A stretch of 7,148 nucleotides of DNA from Actinomycetes bacterium (GCA_021823385.1 JAKAOC010000112.1:1-7148), one strand, 5' to 3'; shown: positions 1 to 6,171, counted from the first letter of the stretch. The notes: generated from the letters alone by a model not told the origin. A program made the numbers and translations.

Positions 1-1
1 C

Positions 2-775
2 GAGCGGCTTGACCTTCTCGAACTGGTCGACTTCAGCGTTCCGGAAATGCTGGCCGCCGACAAGGACCGCGTCACCGGCGTAATGCCGGAGGCGCTCGCC
101 CTTGCGCTCGGCCGCTGGATAGCCTCCGACGGCACCCGCGTCATCAACCTGCTGGGCGGCGAGGCGGAGGATGCCCGGCGTGTACGCCGCGACCTGGCAG
201 TTGCCGGGGTGAGCGTGTTGGCCGTTCTGGTTATTCTCGGCGCCCTCACTGCTCTTCGCAGTAGCCAGCTGAACAACGCCAACAACCAGGTTTCGTCGGC
301 CCAGGTCCAGCTCGCCCAAGAGCAGGCACAGCTCGCCAGGCTGGCTCCGGTCGCCCAGGTGAAGGCCAACCTGACAAAGCAGGAAGGTACCTTGCAGACG
401 CTACTTGCCGGCGATGTGCAGTGGCCGATTCTGGTGAACACTCTCGACACCGCCACGCCACCCGATGTCTGGTGGACGAGCTTGAGCGGGCAGGCTCCTT
501 CGGGAACAACCCCTGGGACGATAACTTTCGCCGGCATGGGCTGTTCTCAGAAGGCACCCGCGCACTGGCTCAATGACCTGGCCACCGTATCGGGCTTGCT
601 TGATCCGTGGGTTTCGTCGTCCACTGCGTCCAGCGGGCAGTTGTGCGTGAACGAATCTTCCATCGACGCTCCGAACAACGTGGTGGTGACGTTCAGCTCG
701 ACGGCAACTCTTGCGTCGAGTATCACCGCAAGCAGATACCAGGCCTACCTCAGCGGGGAGGGCATTTCGCAATGA
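2..775 (+). CDS. pilN: PilM-PilN fusion, C-terminal part (type IV pilus inner-membrane platform), 5' truncated by window edge
   Basis: The frame is open from the window edge and encodes 257 visible residues. Residues 1-45 resemble the C-terminus of PilM, the actin-like cytoplasmic ATPase of type IV pili, ending in a helix like the usual GLALR end (EALALALGRW). The hallmark PilN start follows directly (RVINLL, residues 46-51; PilN proteins normally begin near M-x-x-INLLP). Next come a basic stretch, one membrane span (about 65-85), a Gln/Ala-rich coiled coil (about 86-125) and an extracytoplasmic domain with two cysteines (C181, C215). The only in-frame ATGs upstream of INLL, at 47 and 83, lie inside the PilM-like part and lack a Shine-Dalgarno. 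I therefore read one fused protein, comparable to GspL, rather than a separate pilN. PilN pairs with PilO and ties cytoplasmic PilM to the pilus machine. The stop overlaps the next start as ATGA. PilN identity is fairly sure; the fusion is inferred, because most of PilM lies outside the window. Confidence 0.8.
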   Translation, partial: ERLDLLELVDFSVPEMLAADKDRVTGVMPEALALALGRWIASDGTRVINLLGGEAEDARRVRRDLAVAGVSVLAVLVILGALTALRSSQLNNANNQVSSAQVQLAQEQAQLARLAPVAQVKANLTKQEGTLQTLLAGDVQWPILVNTLDTATPPDVWWTSLSGQAPSGTTPGTITFAGMGCSQKAPAHWLNDLATVSGLLDPWVSSSTASSGQLCVNESSIDAPNNVVVTFSSTATLASSITASRYQAYLSGEGISQ

Positions 776-1446
776 AGTCGATGATGCGCAGACGCATGAT
801 TTTCGCAGTCGCGCTTCTTGTCGGGGTGATCCTTCTCGGCGCCTTTGTCTTCCTGATTTGGATCCCCAAAGGCAAGGAGATATCTTCGGCGAACTTGGAG
901 CTGGCCTCGCTGCAGAGCCAGCAAGCAAGCAGCCGGGCAGAGATAGCTTCGCTCGAGGCGTTCAAGGCCCAACTGCCCACGGCCAATGCGGAGCTAGCTC
1001 GCCTTACCAACGCCATTCCTTCGTATCCTCAACTTGCGGACTTCATCCTCATGGTCAACCGGATATCGAACGAGAGCGGCATCAGCTTCCTTTCCATAAG
1101 CCCCTCCCAGCCCGCCCCCCAAGCGCCGCAGACCTCGACACCCGGGGCATCGACGCTTCCGGCGGCCGTGACGCTTGGCGTTCAGATAAAGGGCGGATAC
1201 TTCCAGGTGCTCGACTTCCTCAATCGTCTTGACAACCTGCCAAGGCTCGTCGTAACGAGCACCGTCAGTCTCTCCGGAAGCGGGACGCAGACGGGTCCGC
1301 TGGTAAACGGTTCGCAGGTGAGCGCTTCCCTGCAGGCGAAGATCTTCACCCAAAACATCCCCGTAGGCACGCCGGGAGTCCCGATCGCCTCGACCACAAC
1401 CACCACCGCCCCCGCTGGCTCGACAACCACGACCGCAGCCGGTTAG
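772..1446 (+). CDS. pilO: PilO-like type IV pilus alignment protein
   Basis: The product has 224 residues. The ATG overlaps the pilN stop (ATGA) and a GGGGAGG lies about 10 bases upstream, so this start is preferred over ATGs further upstream. It has a short basic N-terminus (RRR), one membrane span (about 9-31), a periplasm-side coiled coil (about 36-78), then the PilO pattern IPSYPQLADFILMVN followed by SGISFLSIS. A ferredoxin-like C-terminal domain includes GGYFQVLDFLNRLDNLPRLV. PilO heterodimerises with PilN to form the alignment complex that links the pilus motor to the fibre. The last 20 or so residues are a Thr-rich low-complexity tail (TTTTTAPAG), atypical of proteobacterial PilO and probably a disordered or glycosylated extension. 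The family assignment rests on architecture, motif pattern and gene order. Confidence 0.85.
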   Translation: MKSMMRRRMIFAVALLVGVILLGAFVFLIWIPKGKEISSANLELASLQSQQASSRAEIASLEAFKAQLPTANAELARLTNAIPSYPQLADFILMVNRISNESGISFLSISPSQPAPQAPQTSTPGASTLPAAVTLGVQIKGGYFQVLDFLNRLDNLPRLVVTSTVSLSGSGTQTGPLVNGSQVSASLQAKIFTQNIPVGTPGVPIASTTTTTAPAGSTTTTAAG

Positions 1447-1461
1447 AAGGTGAGGTAGCAG

Positions 1462-2085
1462 ATGTCTCAGAACAGCACCGAACTGATACCCCGTCAAGAG
1501 GGCGATACTGACCCAGGCTCTGGGCAGGGGTTCTTTGGGCGGCTATCTTCGGGCTCCAAGGTCCTGCTGGTGATCCTGGCCATCGTGCTTGTGATTGCGA
1601 TCATCTTTGCCGTCGCCAAGCTGGTCAGCTCACCGACCGGAAGCAGTAGTCCTACGCTTCCACCCGCCGGCACCCCTGGCACCTCCGAGGCGACTACCAC
1701 CACTGCTGGCGGCACCGCAACCACCTTCTCCGGCGCCTATGGAAATCGCGACCCGTTCGTTCCTTTGGTTGCAGCGACAGTCACCACTGTCCAGAGCGTG
1801 TCTGCGACGACCACGACGACGGCGCCTGCCGGAGTCGTCGTGCCGACCACGGCGACAACGGTGCCCAGCCAGATCTCGTTGGTTTCGGTATCGCCGGTGG
1901 GGGCTTCCCCAACCGCCGAGGTTTCGGTCGGATCCACCAGCTATCCCGGGTTAACCGTGGGTACTTCTTTTGCTAATGGCGCATACAAGATCACCGCGAT
2001 AAATCAGTCGACTGCTTGTGCGACGTTCACCGGCGGCGGATCGAGCAGCTTCCAGCTCTGCACCGGGCAGGCCGTGCTGAAGTAG
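1462..2085 (+). CDS. PilP-like membrane protein of the pilus operon (RDPF motif)
   Basis: The product has 207 residues. The start is supported by a GAAGGTGAGG Shine-Dalgarno ending 7 bases before the ATG and by its place 15 bp after pilO. It has a hydrophilic cytoplasmic N-terminus (1-33), a strong membrane span (34-55), a Pro/Thr/Ser-rich linker, then NRDPFVPL (95-102), the RDPF motif typical of PilP/GspC-type proteins just before their globular domain. A second Thr-rich linker (about 116-135) leads to a small C-terminal beta-rich domain (SLVSVSP... YPGLTVG... YKITAINQ) with two cysteines (C186, C200) that could form a disulfide. In Gram-negative bacteria PilP bridges PilNO to the secretin PilQ. 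No pilQ follows here, so the partner would be something else. PilP proper is usually a lipoprotein, whereas this one is anchored by a helix. The assignment is inferred from motif and context. Confidence 0.65.
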   Translation: MSQNSTELIPRQEGDTDPGSGQGFFGRLSSGSKVLLVILAIVLVIAIIFAVAKLVSSPTGSSSPTLPPAGTPGTSEATTTTAGGTATTFSGAYGNRDPFVPLVAATVTTVQSVSATTTTTAPAGVVVPTTATTVPSQISLVSVSPVGASPTAEVSVGSTSYPGLTVGTSFANGAYKITAINQSTACATFTGGGSSSFQLCTGQAVLK

Positions 2086-2121
2086 GCCGTGGCCAGCCAA
2101 GAGAGCGGCGCATGAGTCGGG

Positions 2122-2137
2122 GCTAGGCTGTGTCGAC
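2122..2137 (+). promoter_or_regulatory. Probable leaderless promoter (-10 box) of aroC
   Basis: TAGGCT at 2124-2129 sits 8 bases before the aroC ATG. With the usual -10 to start-site spacing, transcription would begin at or just before that ATG. There is no Shine-Dalgarno before aroC, which fits a leaderless transcript as is common in actinobacteria. No clear -35 box is seen near 2100-2106. The 11-mer GCTAGGCTGTG recurs with one mismatch at 5482-5492. The inferred promoter would separate aro expression from the pil operon, which ends 52 bp upstream without a visible terminator. Confidence 0.5.
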
Positions 2138-3325
2138 ATGATTCGATACTTGACCGCGGGCGAGTCCCATGGCTCCGGGCTTGTCGTGATTCTCGAGGGA
2201 ATCCCGGCCGGTTTGCCCCTGACCGAGGAAGACTTTCAAGGCGAGCTGGGCCGGCGCAGGCTTGGCTACGGTCGCGGACCGCGCATGCGCTTCGAGCAGG
2301 ACGATCTCACCTTGGTGGGGGGCATCCGGCACGGGCGGAGCCTTGGCTCTCCCATTGCTGTCGAGATTCGGAATTCCGAGTGGGCGAAGTGGGAAGAAGA
2401 GATGTCGCCGGCCCCGGGTTCGCCGAGCAAGGTGCTGACCAAGCCGCGGCCAGGCCATGCTGATCTAGCCGGCATGCTCAAGTACGGTTTCGAGGACGCG
2501 CGCGACGTTCTTGAGCGGGCCTCCGCCAGAGAGACCGCGGCGAGAGTGGTGGCAGGGACGGTGGCCAAGGCGTTACTGGCCGAGATCGGTGTGAGCGTCT
2601 TGTCGCACGTGACTCAGATGGGCTCGGTTGAAGCCAAGATCTCTTCGCTTCCGACGTCGGCCGACTTGGAGGCGATAGACGCCTCGCCCGTGCGCTGTCT
2701 CGACCCGCTGGTGGAGGAGGCCATGGTCTCGGAGATCAAAGCAGCCGCCAAGGTCGGCGATTCGCTTGGAGGCGCGGCCCAGGTAGTGGCTTGGGGCGTG
2801 CCGGTGGGCCTTGGATCGCACGTCCATTGGGATCGGCGAATCGATGGGCTGCTCGCCTATGCGCTCATGAGTATTCAGGCTGTCAAGGCGGTGTCGATCG
2901 GGGAAGGTCTGGACATCTCCTACCGCCGAGGGTCCGAAGCCCATGACGCGATTCATTGGAGCGAGGAGCAGGGTGATTACTATCGGGACACCTGGAGAGC
3001 GGGCGGGGTGGAAGGCGGCATGACCACCGGCGGACCCGTCGTTGCCACTGCCTGGATGAAGCCCTTGGCCACCTTGAATAGGCCGGTGCTCGAGACAGTT
3101 GACGTGAGGTCCAAGGAGTCGACGGTCTCCTTCAAGGAGCGGACTGACGTTACCGCCGTGCCGGCCATGGGTGTGGTTGCGGAGACCATGGTTGCGCTTG
3201 TCCTTGCATCCGAGGCGATGCGGAAATTTGGCGGCGACTCGGTTGCCGAGTTCAAGCGGAACCATGACGCTTACTTGGAATCCCTTGGTCAGACCCCGTC
3301 GGCTGCCCATCGTCCAGGTGTCTGA
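2138..3325 (+). CDS. aroC: Chorismate synthase
   Basis: The product has 395 residues, full length for the family. It converts 5-enolpyruvylshikimate 3-phosphate to chorismate with reduced FMN, the last step of the cytoplasmic shikimate pathway. Family signatures are all present: GESHGSGL at the N-terminus (H11), RRRLGYGRGPRM (phosphate and FMN contacts), PGHADL (H107) followed by ERASARETAARV, GDSLGG, and the C-terminal RTDVTAVPAMGVVAETMVAL (R335, D337), ending with KFGGDS. The two catalytic His and the catalytic Asp of the family are therefore kept. The ATG is chosen because the protein begins normally (MIRYLTAGESHG) and a promoter-like TAGGCT lies immediately upstream. The stop overlaps the GTG of the next gene. 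It heads an aroC-aroK-aroB group. Confidence 0.97.
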   Translation: MIRYLTAGESHGSGLVVILEGIPAGLPLTEEDFQGELGRRRLGYGRGPRMRFEQDDLTLVGGIRHGRSLGSPIAVEIRNSEWAKWEEEMSPAPGSPSKVLTKPRPGHADLAGMLKYGFEDARDVLERASARETAARVVAGTVAKALLAEIGVSVLSHVTQMGSVEAKISSLPTSADLEAIDASPVRCLDPLVEEAMVSEIKAAAKVGDSLGGAAQVVAWGVPVGLGSHVHWDRRIDGLLAYALMSIQAVKAVSIGEGLDISYRRGSEAHDAIHWSEEQGDYYRDTWRAGGVEGGMTTGGPVVATAWMKPLATLNRPVLETVDVRSKESTVSFKERTDVTAVPAMGVVAETMVALVLASEAMRKFGGDSVAEFKRNHDAYLESLGQTPSAAHRPGV

Positions 3326-3908
3326 GTACCCCCGCTCTCCGTTGATGACCGGAGGCTTGGCCGGGAGGTTGCCGGGAGCGGGAAAGTCGGCAGTAGGTGC
3401 TGAATTGGTGCCTGTGCTGAGGCCGGGCCCAGCTGATTTCTACGACAGGCTTTCCCCTTCGGGGAGTGACGCGCCAGCCGAGATTCTTCGTGGCAGTGGC
3501 GACCGGCGAGTCCGGGATAGGGGAGTGGCCGAGCTGACCCGGCCGCCGGCCGACGTGGGAGACGCTGCTCCGGTCGTCGCTCTATTCGCTGGCAGGGGAG
3601 TGGCCGAGCCGCGCGGCGACACGCTTCGGCGTAGGCGCGCCAAGGTGGTCTACCATTGGTTTGCGCCGAGACGCCTGGTCGCCGACCCGCAACGAGAGGA
3701 TGAGCGCATCAGATGTCCCATCCCGGCCATCGAGGATGTCTTTGGGCGGGTCGAGGTGCCGACTGCAGAGCGCAATCATTACTTCATGGAGCTTGCCAAG
3801 CTGGTCCTGGGGCCGGATCTGCCTTCAGATTGGTTACACGCCAAGGCACTCGCCGAGCTGCGGGCATGGCTAGGCGCAGCTCCCAGTGCATTCGGAGAGG
3901 CTGGATGA
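3318..3908 (+). CDS. aroK: Divergent shikimate kinase-like protein, probably inactive or repurposed
   Basis: The product has 196 residues from the GTG overlapping the aroC stop (GTGTCTGA); ATG 3345 is an alternative start. Its position between aroC and aroB and its layout match shikimate kinase: P-loop LPGAGKSAVG (18-27), PADFYDRL (38-45), PAEI then GDRRVRDRG (61-69), PVVALFAGRGV (85-95), an Arg-rich lid (about 126-132) and AERNHYFMEL (150-159). Several key positions are altered. The first Walker A Gly is Arg (R17) and about five extra residues sit before the P-loop. The second Asp of the D-x-D motif aligns with Tyr (Y42), the Glu of FRxxE is Gly (G69), and the GGG shikimate-binding motif reads F-A-G-R-G. 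R66 and R152 seem kept. Rare AGG codons and an expanded Gly/Arg/Pro content fit relaxed selection. The frame stays open and overlaps aroB by ATGA. It may be a decaying gene kept for coupling, or a kinase of new specificity. Confidence 0.6.
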   Translation: MSEYPRSPLMTGGLAGRLPGAGKSAVGAELVPVLRPGPADFYDRLSPSGSDAPAEILRGSGDRRVRDRGVAELTRPPADVGDAAPVVALFAGRGVAEPRGDTLRRRRAKVVYHWFAPRRLVADPQREDERIRCPIPAIEDVFGRVEVPTAERNHYFMELAKLVLGPDLPSDWLHAKALAELRAWLGAAPSAFGEAG

Positions 3909-4948
3909 CCGTGCGGACGGTACGAGTTGAACTCGGCGATCGAAGTTATGCGATCGCCATTGGCACCCGCATCCTCGGCAGGGTGCGCGAATTCGTCCCG
4001 CCCGGGGTTTCCAAGGTGGCGATCCTAACCCAGGCCAACATCCCCCATATCCCGGACATGGGTGAACTAGAGACACGCATCTTTACGGTTCCGGAGGGCG
4101 AAGGTGCAAAGTCGATGGCCGTTGCCGCTGACCTTGCCGAGGGGATCGCCGATTTCGGTTTGTCGCGTTCCGACCTCGTGCTGGCCGTAGGCGGAGGTGT
4201 CGTTACGGATCTGGCTGGCTTCGTCGCTTCGGTCTACTATCGCGGCATTCGGTACATGAATGTCGCAACGACGCTGCTTGCGCAGGTGGATGCGGCCATC
4301 GGCGGCAAGACGGGTGTAAACCTTCCCGCGGGAAAGAACTTGATCGGTTCCTTTTGGCAGCCGAGCGCGGTTATCTGCGACGTGGCCACCTTGGCTACCT
4401 TGAGTGGCCGCGAGTTGCGCAGCGGGCTTGGCGAGATGGCAAAGTACGAGTTTCTCGGTTCGGGGCGGCTGGAGAAGGACGACCTCGAATCGGCCGTGGC
4501 GCGTTGCGCGGCTATCAAGGCGGCCTTCGTGTCGGGGGACGAGCGAGAAGGTGGTGCGCGCGCAATCCTCAACTACGGACATACCATGGGGCACGCTCTC
4601 GAGGCCTTGGGATTGGCCGGCAGGGGCGAGCATTTGTACCACGGAGAGGCCGTGGCAATCGGCCTGATCTTCGCAGCACACCTTGCAGAGGTCCTGGGCC
4701 GGATCGGCCCAGAGGATCTGGGCTTGCACTACGACGTTGTTACCCGAATGGGTTTGCCGGATCGCCTGCCTGACGGCGTCGATGTCGAGGATACATTTCC
4801 ATTCCTCGAAAGAGACAAGAAGGCGATGGGCTCGATCACCTTCGTGCTGCGCTCCCCGGGGTCCGAAGCTCTGGAGGTGGTGCGCGGAATCGAAAGGGAC
4901 GACATCCGCCGCGCCTGGGCGGCGATGGAGGCCGGCCAAAGAAGCTGA
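3905..4948 (+). CDS. aroB: 3-Dehydroquinate synthase
   Basis: The product has 347 residues. It converts DAHP to 3-dehydroquinate using NAD+ and a divalent metal, the second step of the shikimate pathway, in the cytoplasm. It shows PEGEGAKS, the NAD-binding AVGGGVVTDLAGFVAS (G96 region), GIRYMNVATTLLAQVDAAIGG followed by KTGVN and GKNLIGSF, GEMAKYE (E177), NYGHTMGHALE (H226, H230), YHGEAVAIG (H246) and DKKAMGSITFVL. The likely metal ligands are E177, H230 and H246. The segment between E177 and the GHT motif is somewhat shorter than in E. coli AroB. The ATG lies in an ATGA overlap with the aroK-like stop, with GGAGAGG just upstream, and gives a normal N-terminus (MTVRTVRVELG). An in-frame extension further upstream runs through the aroK-like gene and is not believed. 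Confidence 0.96.
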   Translation: MTVRTVRVELGDRSYAIAIGTRILGRVREFVPPGVSKVAILTQANIPHIPDMGELETRIFTVPEGEGAKSMAVAADLAEGIADFGLSRSDLVLAVGGGVVTDLAGFVASVYYRGIRYMNVATTLLAQVDAAIGGKTGVNLPAGKNLIGSFWQPSAVICDVATLATLSGRELRSGLGEMAKYEFLGSGRLEKDDLESAVARCAAIKAAFVSGDEREGGARAILNYGHTMGHALEALGLAGRGEHLYHGEAVAIGLIFAAHLAEVLGRIGPEDLGLHYDVVTRMGLPDRLPDGVDVEDTFPFLERDKKAMGSITFVLRSPGSEALEVVRGIERDDIRRAWAAMEAGQRS

Positions 4949-5358
4949 TGCCAAGTGGGGTTCGGTTCGCAAGGCGGGATAGCTTCGTAACCTGTTCGAC
5001 GCCGTATAGGCGATCGGCGCGAACCTTGGACTCTAAGCGATTACCCGGCTGTCCGTGGCGCGGCCAAGTTTGCAGAGATCGAGAACCGCCCAAACGCTGC
5101 GCGGCAGCACAATCATTCGGCTGAGATGATCCAGTCGAATGCCGAAGGCAAGCTGGTCGAGGCTTGTATGGCGCGGTTTCGAGCTGCGCGGAGACGGTCA
5201 TAAATCCAATGCCTTGACCAGCTGCTCCGCTTGCGTTGGCGGGTGCGCTCGCGATCATTGGCCGGCCGAATGCAGACGTGTAACTGTGGAGTGTTTTTAC
5301 GAGGCGACTGCGGCACCATGCCCTGGCAGCGGCTCCGGTTGTCTACGACACTGTCGTC

Positions 5359-5380
5359 GGGATGGGGGAGGGGGCCCGGG
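5359..5380 (+). other. G-quadruplex-type motif
   Basis: Four runs of G on the + strand (5359-5361, 5364-5368, 5370-5374, 5378-5380) are separated by loops of 2, 1 and 3 bases, matching the G3+N1-7 consensus. The CCC loop before the last run could instead pair with a G run. It lies in the noncoding gap, about 100 bp upstream of the promoter-like box. Whether it folds or acts is unknown. Confidence 0.5.
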
Positions 5381-5481
5381 CCGCCGGTTGGCGACCGAGG
5401 CCGCCGCCTCGTTCCTCGGACGCTATCGATAAGCGCACACCGGCCCTCGGCGGTGCGGCGGATGGGCCAGGCGCGCGTATC

Positions 5482-5497
5482 GCTAGCCTGTGCTTAC
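5482..5497 (+). promoter_or_regulatory. Possible -10 promoter element upstream of the unknown membrane protein
   Basis: GCTAGCCTGTG (5482-5492) matches the aroC element GCTAGGCTGTG at 10 of 11 positions, and TAGCCT (5484-5489) is a plausible actinobacterial -10 box. By analogy with aroC, transcription would start near 5496-5498, giving a leader of about 40 bases before the ATG at 5539, or a leaderless start at TTG 5498. No good -35 box is visible. Confidence 0.4.
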
Positions 5498-5542
5498 TTG
5501 AGTCGCATTTCCCCATTGGATCGAGGTGCCCGCGTCGCATGA
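5498..5542 (+). other. Possible 14-codon leader ORF, leaderless and coupled to the next gene
   Basis: TTG 5498 lies exactly 8 bases after the -10-like TAGCCT, the same spacing as the aroC ATG after its TAGGCT. Read from there, the frame encodes 14 residues (LSRISPLDRGARVA, first residue read as Met) and stops at TGA 5540-5542. That stop overlaps the ATG of the following gene as ATGA. The downstream gene has only a weak GAGG 12 bases before its ATG, so coupling would make sense. TTG is an uncommon leaderless start and the ORF is tiny, so chance is a real alternative. Confidence 0.2.
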
Positions 5543-6171
5543 GAGCCAGCCCAACCGTCTTCGCCCCCGATAAGAAGCCTTGGTACCTGCGTACCTGGGC
5601 CATTTCGGCGGTTGTCGTCATCGCGCTGGCGATAGTGGTGATATCGGACTATCCGCGTACGGCCACCAAGGCGGATCGCGCCAGTGTCTACGCGGCGCTA
5701 CAGACCGAGATCTGGGGTGACGTGCAGTCATGCAACGCCAGCCTCAACGATACGATCATTGCGGTCGGCGAGATTCTCTCTCACAAAAGCACCGATGTTG
5801 TGACGGCCAACCAGATCGCCGCGACCAACGAGCCGAACTGCAACCCGTCTGGTAGCTCCGATCTTCTCGACCTGGCTTCGATCAATGTTCCCAACATCCT
5901 GACCAATTACAAGATCAAGACGGTCGTCTTCAAGCTGGACAACTGGACGTTCCCGAATGCCGCGGCGATCATAAACGATTTGAGGGGGTTGCTGGCTCAT
6001 CCGAACTCAGCTTCGCTCAGGGCCGACATCATTCAGCGCCAGCAGCTGATGGACAAGTTTGCGGCGGAAAGCCAAAGCCTGATGAATTCCGACGCGCACA
6101 TTCTGGGAGTTCCAACCAAGCAGCTGAATCTTCTCACCCTCAAGAACTACCCGGCATCGATCCTGGGGTAA
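5539..6171 (+). CDS. Membrane-anchored protein of unknown function
   Basis: The product has 210 residues. I do not recognise the family. The N-terminus is short and basic (DKKPWYLRTW, residues 11-20), followed by one membrane span (about 21-36) and SDYP, giving an N-in anchor with about 170 residues outside. The outer part is predominantly helical in appearance, with two cysteines (C65, C101) that could form a disulfide. Its C-terminal half (about 150-200) has amphipathic patterns such as AAIINDLRGLLAHP and LRADIIQRQQLMDKF. There is no lipobox, no catalytic motif and no LPXTG. The ATG at 5539 is chosen because upstream in-frame sequence is Pro/Arg-rich and untypical. The Shine-Dalgarno is weak (GAGG at 5523-5526). 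It converges with the VOC gene, with 31 bp between the two stops. It appears to be transcribed alone. Confidence 0.75.
   Translation: MRASPTVFAPDKKPWYLRTWAISAVVVIALAIVVISDYPRTATKADRASVYAALQTEIWGDVQSCNASLNDTIIAVGEILSHKSTDVVTANQIAATNEPNCNPSGSSDLLDLASINVPNILTNYKIKTVVFKLDNWTFPNAAAIINDLRGLLAHPNSASLRADIIQRQQLMDKFAAESQSLMNSDAHILGVPTKQLNLLTLKNYPASILG

Larger units (their letters stand above)
4949..5538 (+). other. Long stretch with no convincing gene
   Basis: About 590 bp between aroB and the next gene. All frames give short or low-complexity Arg/Pro/Ser-rich translations with no family motif and no supported start. I see no tRNA, no aroQ (no NGPNLNLLG motif), no intrinsic terminator after aroB and no insertion-sequence ends. 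It does contain a weak 7-bp inverted repeat (4964-4970 with 5019-5025), a four-run G motif (5359-5380), a small GAGGC/GCCTC hairpin (5397-5410) and a promoter-like box at 5484-5489. It could be gene remains after a rearrangement or a long regulatory leader. Confidence 0.6.

Noticed and set aside
47..775. A separate pilN gene starting at ATG 47
   Set aside because: The first 30 or so residues from that ATG look like PilM rather than PilN, and no Shine-Dalgarno precedes it. The frame continues open to the window edge.
4067..4972. Long minus-strand open frame opposite aroB (301 codons), and a similar one opposite aroC (2573-3310)
   Set aside because: The translations lack family motifs and are rich in His, Arg and Gly. 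Each lies opposite a gene with full-length, unmistakable family motifs.
4964..5025. Inverted repeat GGTTCGC / GCGAACC after aroB as a terminator
   Set aside because: The arms are only 7 bp with a 48-base loop, and no T-run follows.
4991..5203. Open + frame of about 70 codons in the gap (contains KFAEIENRPNAARQ)
   Set aside because: It has no start codon near its beginning, no Shine-Dalgarno, mixed third positions and no recognisable motif. At most it is gene debris.
4836..5258. Minus-strand 140-codon frame across the aroB end and the gap
   Set aside because: Half of it is antisense to aroB. It is Pro/Arg/Ser-rich with no motif and no supported start.
5397..5410. GAGGC-CGCC-GCCTC hairpin in the gap as a terminator
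   Set aside because: It is a short stem with no U-tract, and such stems are frequent by chance in GC-rich DNA.
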